A stretch of 64,000 bases of DNA from Mallotus nudiflorus (Eukaryota; Streptophyta; Magnoliopsida; Malpighiales; Euphorbiaceae): positions 62,001 to 126,000 of the forward strand of contig CANTUR010000923.1 in NCBI GenBank assembly GCA_947683625.1, in the 5' to 3' direction. This document shows, in pieces, positions 55,195 to 64,000 of the stretch. Each line of letters begins with the position of its first letter. The stretch's first letter is position 1. The notes under the pieces are model-generated. The model searched no databases. It was not told where the DNA came from and saw nothing but the letters and a program-made list of their open reading frames with translations. The position numbers and the translations under genes are program-made.

Positions 55195-56446
55195 CTAGAA
55201 ATATAAAGTAAAAATAACCGTCAGAATAAACTTCTAACTCTATACTTTAGGATTACTATAGATAGATTTAAATCAAGAATTTATAATTAGACTCGGATCG
55301 GTTGTCACGTTTTACGAGAAATCTATCAAAATTTCGACAGAGTCTCCTCTATAAAATGGACATCTCCCTACAAAAGTAGGGCCGATCCTGCACAGAAAAC
55401 ACACTTCGAAAATATATAACCACAACCCCTCGATCGGACTCCCAAACTACAATTTTTCCGACCGAGGCTCACAATTCACGAAATAAACACATAATACATG
55501 GAAATTCCAATAATACCAAAAATACCTTTGAATAACCAAAATATAGCAATTGAATATTTAAAACGCTGAAAATAATTATTTAACCAATAATTTCAATAAA
55601 ACCCTAATTGTGATAAAACAAATATTATAAAAAATTAACAATTCTCAACAAATTCATGAAGATTGACCAGAATACATTTTAAAGTTCCAAATTACACCAT
55701 TAACCCTAAAACATACTAAAAATCAATAAAAATCCATTTATTTAGAAAAATAGTATATTATATATAATTTGAAAATAATTGACGAAAAATAGTTTTAAGT
55801 AGTTAAAAATACTAAAAATTTGCAGAAATCATTTTTATACCCTAAATAACTATTAAAACCAATTTAATTACATTTTTAACCAATTTAGTGTAAAATTACC
55901 AAAATACCCCTATATATATATATTCACTATAAATGTTCAAAAATTCACCAAAAATTATATAATTACTAAAAAATTAATTTCTCAATATATAATTCAATAA
56001 TATCAATAAATATACTCAATTTACCAATTTATTTCAATTAAACACATAATTAACCCTATTTTTCAAAATTACATAAACTTAATAAATTCCAAATAAATAC
56101 ATAAAAATTCACAAAAATTACAAATAAATTTCTATAATTCATTTCAACTCCTATAATAACCATAAAACACCATTTCATAATTTAATTAATTAATTTTCGA
56201 AAATTAGAAAATAATAATAAAATAATAAAAAATTCACAAAAATTAAAATAAATTCTAAAAAATCACACAAAAATTATAGGATGTAGATTAAGCTTGGGGA
56301 ATCAACTTTTGTTAAGGCATTTTCCATGAATCCACCAAAAATTCCCGGAAAAAAAATAAAAATCCACAAATGGCCAAAGTAAAGAAATCGAAAAACAGCA
56401 AAAATGGAGGGTTTAGAGCTCAAACCGAAGCTTGAATTGAGTTCAC
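55195..56446 (-). other. Putative LTR intron in the G3 3' LTR (1252 bp)
   Basis: On the minus strand the donor is AGCTCCG|GTGAACTC and the acceptor ATATTTCTAG|CTGCGCC. The matching interval in the G3 5' LTR is 63780-62530. An internal acceptor-like TTTCTGTGCAG lies just before the stem-loop block. As in S2, the interior is AT-rich. Confidence 0.65.
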
Positions 56447-56758
56447 CGGAGCTTGAGGAGCTCAAGGACACCGGAATCGCGAAGAATGGTGGCCGAAATC
56501 GCTTGGAACCACGGTGAGCTCGAGTTTCGGTTCCTTGCTGCCACAGTCGCTTGCCGACGCCGGAGAAGAAGGTAGAAGACGGCGGAAGGTGACTGGAGCT
56601 GCTGGAAGGCCGGACGGCACACCGACGGTAGGGGATCGACGGTGACAGGCAATGGTGGATGGTGGTTTGTGGTGGGTTTCGGGGGAGATGAGTTTGTGTG
56701 TGTGTGTTTTATGTTTAATGTACATATATATACATATAATACTTTATATTATAATAAT

Positions 56759-56761
<3 letters not shown>

Positions 56762-56826
<65 letters not shown>
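56762..56826. repeat. (AT)n microsatellite in the G3 3' LTR
   Basis: About 32 TA units upstream of the GC-rich leader, flanked by shorter CACA/ATAT runs to about 56905. Confidence 0.97.
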
Positions 56827-56827
<1 letters not shown>

Positions 56828-57301
56828 TAATCTCCACACACACATATATTAATATATATATACACACACATACATATATTCACACACACAAATAAAATAA
56901 AATAATACAACCCTAATATATGTGTGTATATATATATGTAGCACATATATTAATCACGCAGATAATGTAGTTTAATAAAATGAACAATATTAAAATAAAA
57001 TACACTAAGTTAAATACTATTAAAATAATATCATTCAAAGTAATAAATATGAATAACGTAAATAAATTCTCTAAAATACTGAGTCTCAAAATAAATATTA
57101 AATTATTTACGTGTCAATTTCCCCGAAAATACAATTCCCAGGAAAATTTTACGTAACGTACTTAAAATAATATAAAATAATTAAAATTAGCTTTAAACAA
57201 ATAACAACTCTTAAAATATCATAAATATATACAAAAATTATTAACACTGCATATCCCGATGCAGTATAAACAAATTATTTAAAAAAATTCGGGATATTAC
57301 A

Positions 57302-57314
57302 GTCTTCCCCCCTT
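57302..57314 (-). other. Polypurine tract of G3
   Basis: On the minus strand AAGGGGGGAAGAC directly precedes TGTAATATCCC, the LTR start. It is intact, unlike most of the interior. Confidence 0.88.
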
Positions 57315-59500
57315 ACAAGAATTCGTCCCCGAATTCCAAAAAGAAAATTACAAGATCAAGAAAGAAAGAGATACGGGTAAGAAGCTCGTATCTCAACTTC
57401 AGTCTTTCACATAAGCTCTTTCACTATGTTGCCACGTCACGGAACCTTGATTATCTGAATCTAGTTCGAACATAACTATCGAGCTTAATAATCTACAATC
57501 ACAACTGATTCCTTCTCAAACTTCAGATCTTCTTTTAGTTCTATATTGTTCAACGCGTCTCATCACACCACTTTTCGGAGACATCTGCAGAATTACAGTC
57601 TTCGATCTGAAACTCCATATCTCTGCATCTAGGATCCATATCGCTCTTCTGATCATAGCAACTTCTTCACTGTATTCTGATCCATCTCATATCAAATTAA
57701 GACTTCTTTCCATAAAAGCCTCAGGTGGTGTCATTCCAATAATGCTATGGTAGCTGTTATTATAAGCGAATTCTATAGGTAGCATATAATCAACCTAGCT
57801 ACCTTCTAGATCCAAAACACACATCTTCAACAAACTGTTTAGTGTCTGGATCATCCTCTCAGACTGTCATCTGTCTGAGGATGAAAAGCAGTATTGAAAT
57901 CCAATCAGGTGTCTATTACTCCCCATAATCTCTACCAAAATCGAAAGGTAAACACTGTACCTTTACCATATACAATGTACACAGGTAGTCCATGCAGGCA
58001 CACAATATGCTTCATATGCAACTTAGCCCTCTTAGCTACTGAATAAGTGGCTTCCACTGGCTAAAAATTAGCTGACTTGGTCAATTTTTCTACAGTCATT
58101 CTAACAGAATTATATTCACCCTTCGAACGAGGTAACCAACCATAAAAATTATCACAATTCTCTCTTATTTCCACCCAAATTCAAAAGAGATCAAAACTTT
58201 CCAGAAGACTTATGATATTCAGCTTTCACCGACTGGCAATTGTAACACTTAGAAATACAATCGGTCACATCCTTCTATAATCCAACCCACTAGTACTGAT
58301 CCTAAATACTGTGATAATTCTTGGTAACCATTTGGATGTACACTGCAAGTTCACTTCCATAGCTTATATAGAATCCCTTTCTCAGATTACAACATCAACC
58401 CTGTATCATTAACTTGGGCATCTCCTATCAGCAGATCATTCTATGGTGATATGCCATGATGACATGCTATGATGAATGTCATGATGAGATGATCTAATGA
58501 AATGTTATGATGAAATGCTAGAATGAAATGTCATGATGAAATGCTGTAATGAGATGCTATGATGATATGATGAAATGCTGTAATGATATCAGGTCTTATC
58601 CTCTAAAGTTCACGTAACCCTCAGATCAATCAGTCTTCTTCAGTACTTGGAAGCTGTTTTAATAAACATCTGTTCACACAATCTTCCCATTCTTCTGAGT
58701 TATGCGGGTCATAGGAGTTGTAATTCTAGAGAATTCTATTCAGATTTCCTATGATACCCAATTAAACCCAGAAAATTACAGATCTCAATGGATTCAGTCA
58801 GTCTGGGCCACTTAGATGCTATATTGATCTTTTGTGGATCAACTCGAATTCTATCCTTAAATGCCACAATTCTAAGAAAAACAACACTCTCCGCCCAATG
58901 ATCACACTTCTTGAATTCAGCATAAAGCTGACATTCTCTTAGTGTCTGTAGTATAGTCCTCAAGTGATATGTGCCCTTTCATTCACTTCGAATACATTAG
59001 TATATCATTAATGAAGACTACTACAAACTGATCCACAACTAATGATAACCCGACTTCAAATTAATTTTTGAAAAGAACTGTGCACTCTTTAGCTGATCAG
59101 ACAGGTCATCTATCCTCAAAAGAGGATACTTGTCCTTCACTGTTACCCTGTTCATCTCTCTACAGTCAATGCATAGTTTCAAGGTACCATCCTTCTTCCT
59201 TACAATAGGACTAGTGCACCCCGAAGAGAAATATAAGGTCTGACAAAACCTTGGTCATACAGCTCTCGTAATTGCTCCTATAGCTCTGCAAAAGTCATTT
59301 TGTAGGGCTACGTTGAAATAGGAGTTATATCAGGAACCATATTGATACAGAATTCAATCTCTGTAAATTGGTAAACCTGGTAACTCACAGGCAATTAAAA
59401 CATCTGGGAGAGATAACTTCTCCACTGAAGTATACTCAACTAGAGCCAGATATTCTTGACAACCCTTTCATATCTCATCAAGATTAATTACACCCCAAAG
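57315..59500 (-). pseudogene. G3 pol relic (RT, RNase H and integrase fragments)
   Basis: Recognisable pieces in order on the minus strand: RT N-terminus (~59330-59060: LRELYDQGFVRP, MNRVTVKDKYPLLRIDDL), a deletion at the GGATCAG repeat (~59028), VVVFINDILMYS (active-site first Asp is Asn), MRTILQTLRECQLYAEFKKC (58963 down), RVDPQKINIASKWPRLTESI, ICNFLGLIGYH. Most of RNase H is replaced by a GATGAAATG-type minisatellite (58437-58592). Integrase zinc and core traces lie near 58270-57900 (NCQSVKAEYHKSSGK-like). No frame exceeds ~75 codons. It cannot encode enzymes. Confidence 0.85.
58437..58592. repeat. Short-period minisatellite in G3 pol
   Basis: About 155 bp of imperfect 10-13-bp units of the type ATGATGAAATGCT/ATGTC. 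It lies where RNase H and the integrase linker would be. Confidence 0.88.
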
Positions 59501-60559
59501 ACTGAATTCATAATAACTCTCTGAGTCCTAATTCTATGTTTAGATGCCAATATATTACGCTTAATCCTGTAACATATAATTCCACCAGTCTCCTCTTATA
59601 CTGTATTACGTCTTCAGCATGACGTATCAGATTGAAGAGTTTACAGGTAATCTTCTCAACTGATTGCTCTTCCCTTATTCTGTGCAATAGCCAATACAGG
59701 TAATTATCCACCCTTAAAGGTGGATGGAAGTATCTTAGAAATCCCCCTTTAACTCAAATTATGTGTTGCAGTCAGAACTGACAGCTTGTCATAAGGAATA
59801 CAAGAGTGCTTCATCTTCATTAGACATTTTTCGATTCCCCCGTCAAAGCATATTAAACAACTGCCAAACTTGACTACCTTAACCCTTGAGTTACAGTTAC
59901 ATCTAACCTACCCCTATACTAAATAGGTGTAGTAGAGTAGAAACTGTAACCACAACCTTAACTTGAAAAGACTGATTATCAATATTGTCTCTGCAGAAGA
60001 AATAATTCACATTCACTGCACTGAAAAGATATGGAAATCAACAGAATTCAGAATATAGAATATACGCAGAATTGACATGTCTCAAGTTCTCAGTTGAAAA
60101 AGAAATTACATATGCTGAACGATCGAAGGTATCAGCACCGCATTATACGAAACTCCTGTTGCAGAAGCAACATCATTACAATGCTAAGCCACCAGCTCCT
60201 CATTCAGTTATTCCCATTGTCAACAGTGATCATCAGGCCTTCTAAATCCATCTCTACCCCTATGCCTAACAGGATGCATAGGGGGTAGAACCTCATGCTC
60301 AGAAGATTAACTATCATCGATCTCATCAATCAATGGAGCGATTCACGCTCAAGGCAATCAATAAGGAGCAAAAATAAACAATTAATTCAAACAATCACAA
60401 ACATCAACAGACACCCTAACGGTTACGCGGAATTCCTAATGCAAGGAAGACTTTTCAAAGACATGACCGAACCTAATTCACTGCAGTAGTTTAACAGAAA
60501 AACACAACTTCGAAAACTAGGGCCACAACTCAAACAACTAAGCCCTGACACAGAACTCA
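59501..60559 (-). pseudogene. G3 gag relic without start codon
   Basis: Untranslated leader (60559 to ~60380) resembles those of G1 and G2. The family start ATGAGGAG reads GCCTTGAGCG near 60345, so gag has no start. A gag-core fragment is readable at 59711-59508 (IREEQSVEKITCKLFNLIRH, VELYVTGLSV), matching SVEEYTREF...MYITILGS of G1. The C-terminal gag zinc knuckle and protease are missing: the sequence passes straight on to RT-proximal coding. Confidence 0.75.
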
Positions 60560-60571
60560 GCTCTGATACCA
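60560..60571 (-). other. Primer-binding site of G3 (intact)
   Basis: TGGTATCAGAGC on the minus strand, 4 bases from the 5' LTR end at 60576. Confidence 0.93.
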
Positions 60572-60575
60572 ACTT

Positions 60576-63500
60576 TGTCACGACCCAAACTAGGAGTCAT
60601 GACCGGCGCTAGGGAACGGGAATTCTTTCGAATCCGGAACCCATAGCAAGCCTTAGAAAATAAAATCATACAATAATTATATAAAAGTACGACCAAATTA
60701 AAATTTTTCTGAATCAATATATAAAATAAATACTCCAAATCCTTTTATAAATGAATACATATTCTCAGAGTATTTAATATCCAAACAAAATAATACACTT
60801 CCAATATAATAACACTACTACTGTAGTTTCTAGAATACAATTCAAAGTTCAGAATATACATTTTGCATAAAACAACCGGGACTGAAGAACACCGGCGAGG
60901 AACTCTACAACTAAGGTCTGACGATATGGAATCTCCTGAAAAAAATAATTGAGGGGGGTCAGACCTCACTGAGTGAATTATTATACTATATATACATGCA
61001 AACTAAACCATAACAATCAGGCATTCTTATATATATATGTATATACACACATTTCACACGAATGCCAAACTTTGCTTTTATAAATATACTAAATGTAGAA
61101 AACGTTTGTTTTAATTTATGAAGGATCCATAGAACCCTAAATAATAACAACCTCAAACAATCCCATCATCACTCTAGCCATACAGGCTCACTTGATTCCA
61201 AATAGAACACTTACTCCAATTTGGACAGTAGACTGGCCCCGAGACACTAAGTCGACCGAGCTCCAGCAGTCTGGCTGTCAGTGTGATTGGCCCCGAGACA
61301 CTTGGTCAACCGAGCTCCAGCAATCACACTATCCATCACCTCACATCTCAATCAACCCAATAGATCATTCAATTCACTTATGGACAGTAGACTGGCCCCG
61401 AGACACTAAGTCAACCGAGCTCCAGCAATCTGACTGTCAGTGTGATTGGCCCTGAGACACTTAGTCAACCGAGCTCCAGCAATCACACTATCTAACATAC
61501 CATTAATCTTAGTCAAATCAATTAAATCAATTATAATCACCCAATTTTAACTCTCACTCAATCCTTATCTACCGTACCGGTACGTACACGGTCCTAGTGC
61601 TGCCCACTAGGAAGCACGTTCTATTGATATCCTTCACTTCGAATAAATCATTCATTCGAAAAATAATTAATGTAGAACCATATTCATAATAGTAAAACCA
61701 ACCATATATATATATACCAAAAATATACCCAGTATATTTCAGGTATATATATATATATATATAGTCAAATAAAATATGAAATAAACTAAAGATAAATCAT
61801 TAATATAGTTAAAAACAATTTAAATGAGTAACAATAATATAACATGCATTATCTTAAAAATATACTTAAATATGCAAAAGATATACCCTAAGTACTCAAA
61901 TCATTTAATAAACCATTTATGTATAAATATTCATTTAAATACGTGTTTGTGTTTAACATATATTCATAAATATACTAAAAATAAACCTAATTATCTAGCA
62001 TGCATATATCAAAAATAAACCCTAAATATACCACTAATGTGTTAGGTTTAATTTAATAACAAAACATTTATTTATTAGGAAATAAATAAAAATATACCAA
62101 AAATAAACTTAAAAATAATTTAAGTGTAGGTTTATAATTTAACATGCAATTATATAAGAATAAACCTAAAATCTACTGAAACTATACCTAAAGTATACTA
62201 ATCATTTAATAAATTAATTATGTCTAAGTGTACATTTTAAAACATGTGTATTTTACTCAAATGTATTAAACCTAAACCTAATTGTTTAATGTGCATATAT
62301 CAAACTAACATGCCTAATTATTTAGTATGCATATATATAAAATGCAACCCTAGATATACCAGAAATATTATAATTTAAATCCCTTTTAAAACATACAATG
62401 AAAATGAAAAATTCTAAATAAATGCACCCTATTTGCAGTGCATATATATACAGTATAATAACTCACTGGTGTGCGCTTCTCGAGACATACTCAACGGGCT
62501 TGGTCCGTTAGGCCTCGGTTCCGGCACAGCTAGAAATATAAAGTAAAAATAACCGTCAGAATAAACTTCTAACTCTATACTTCTAGGATTACTATAGACA
62601 GATTTAAATCAAGAATTTAGAATTAGACTCGGACCGGTTGTCACATTTTACGAGAAATCTATCAAAATTTCGATAGAGTCTCCTCTATAAAACGGACATC
62701 TCCCTACAAAAGTAGGACCGATCCTGCACAGAAAACACACTTCGAAAATATACAACCACAACCCCTCAATCGGACTCCCAAACTACAATTTTTCCGACCG
62801 AGGCTTACAATTCACGAAATAAACACATAATACATGGAAATTCCAATAATACCAAAAATACCTTTGAATAACCAAAATATAGCAATTGAATATTTAAAAC
62901 GCTGAAAATAATTATTTAACCAATAATTTCAATAAAACCCTAATTGTGATAAAACAAATATTATAAAAAATTAACAATTCTCAACAAATTCATGAAGATT
63001 GACCAGAATACATTTTAAAGTTCCAAATTACACCATTAACCCTAAAACATACTAAAAATCAATAAAAATCCATTTATTTAGAAAAATAGTATATTATATA
63101 TAATTTGAAAATAATTGACGAAAAATAGTTTTAAGTAGTTAAAAATACTAAAAATTTGCAGAAATCATTTTTATACCCTAAATAACTATTAAAACCAATT
63201 TAATTACATTTTAAACCAATTTAGTGTAAAATTACCAAAATACCCCTATATATATATTCACTATAAATGTTCAAAAATTCACCAAAAATTATATAATTAC
63301 TAAAAAATTAATTTCTCAACATATAATTCAATAATATCAATAAATATACTCAATTTACCAATTTATTTCAATTAAACACATAATTAACCCTATTTTTCAA
63401 AATTACCTAAACTTAATAAATTCCAAATAAATACATAAAAATTCACAAAAATTACAAATAAATTTCTATAATTCATTTCAACTCCTATAATCACCATAAA

Positions 63501-64000
63501 ACACCATTTCATAATTTAATTAATTAATTTTCGAAAATTAGAAAATAATAATAAAATAATCAAAAATTCACAAAAATTAAAATAAATTCCAAAAAATCTC
63601 ACAAAAATTATAGGATGTAGATTAAGCTTGGGGAATCAACTTTTGTTAAGGCATTTTCCATGAATCCACCAAAAATTCCCAAAAAAAAAATAACAATCCA
63701 CAAATGGCCGAAATAAAGAAATCGAAAAACAGCAAAAATGGAGGGTTTAGAGCTCAAACCGAAGCTTGAATTGAGTTCACCGGAGCTTGAGGAGCTCAAG
63801 GACACCGGAATCGCGAAGAATGGTGGCCGGAATCGCTTGGAACCACGGTGAGCTCGAGTTTCGGTTCCTTGCTGCCACAGCCACTTGCCGATGCCGGAGA
63901 AGAAGGTAGAAGACGGCGGAAGGTGACTGGAGCTGCTGGAAGGCCGGACGGCACACCGACGGTAGGGGATCGACGGTGACAGGCGATGGTGGATGGTGGT
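60576..64000 (-). repeat. G3 5' LTR (first 3425 bp visible)
   Basis: Nearly identical to the 3' LTR, offset by about 7332 bp, and running off the window end. Putative intron 63780-62530, perfect CCTAGTG...CACTAGG hairpin (61593-61611), four GAGCTC units (~61223-61497). Where the copies differ, most changes are C/T or G/A. Confidence 0.92.

Larger units (their letters stand above)
53244..57301 (-). repeat. G3 3' LTR (4058 bp)
   Basis: The longest LTR of the family here. On the minus strand it starts TGTAATATCCCG (57301) and ends GGGTCGTGACA (53244). It contains (AT)n 56762-56826, GC-rich leader (~56690-56447), putative intron 56446-55195, CTGCGCCAGAACCGAGGCC, perfect hairpin (54260-54278), four GAGCTC units and the TCACTCAGTGA palindrome (~53632). 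A perfect-length stem CCCTAC-AAAA-GTAGGG lies at 55366-55381. Confidence 0.9.
53244..64000 (-). mobile_element. Minus-strand Tekay-type element G3, young LTRs but relic interior
   Basis: Read leftward: 5' LTR (64000 and beyond to 60576), primer site (60571-60560), a 3.2-kb degenerate gag-pol, polypurine tract (57314-57302), 3' LTR (57301-53244). It inserted into C3 RT after ...RLNIA; the target bases are ATTGC (53239-53243), with the partner copy outside the window. The two LTRs show only about a dozen differences in their first ~950 aligned bases. The interior is much shorter than that of G1 (about 5.0 kb), lacks the gag start codon, the zinc knuckle and protease, and has several pol deletions. 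Confidence 0.9.

Overview
This window is nuclear DNA from a flowering plant, most likely a eudicot. It is AT-rich. It contains a spliced plant receptor-kinase gene with GT-AG introns, and its retrotransposons belong to plant lineages: Tekay/Del and Reina Ty3/gypsy, and Ty1/copia with initiator-Met-tRNA primer sites. No bacterial, organellar or rRNA genes were seen. Almost everything is repeat DNA. No gene in the window looks intact.

Layout, left to right. 1-11197: a decayed Ty1/copia element (C1), entering from outside the window and split by a full-length Tekay element (G1, 1538-10322). 11198-19665: a minus-strand LRR/malectin receptor-like kinase gene, now a pseudogene. It is cut by C1 in the kinase domain and by a second Ty1/copia element (C2, 12095-16833) in an intron. 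20117-27361: a Reina-type Ty3/gypsy element (G4) upstream of the kinase gene, carrying a solo LTR, a small MITE-like insert in its 5' LTR and an internal 235-bp duplication. 27362-31208: unique-looking spacer with a 1.58-kb Mutator-type TIR element and an hAT-like element. 31209-53243: the scattered pieces of a third copia element (C3, same family as C2). Three Tekay insertions have split C3: an antisense solo LTR (S1), itself split by a sense solo LTR (S2); a full element (G2), whose 3' LTR is split by an unrelated solo LTR; and a minus-strand element (G3, 53244 to beyond 64000).

The most interesting signal is in the Tekay LTRs. Six LTR copies (S1, S2, both of G2, both of G3) carry a putative GT...AG intron of about 1.1-1.25 kb between the GC-rich leader and the conserved TTGCGCC block. 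Both LTRs of G1 are joined exactly at those two splice sites with nothing between. This is what reverse transcription of a spliced genomic RNA would leave. Inside the intron is a conserved block of about 100 bp with three stem-loops whose arms show compensatory changes between copies, preceded by a second acceptor-like site.

Second, G3 has LTRs that differ at only about 1 percent of sites, yet its interior is a short, heavily broken gag-pol relic. This suggests a non-autonomous Tekay derivative mobilised in trans. All calls come from reading the sequence by eye; no database search or alignment program was run.
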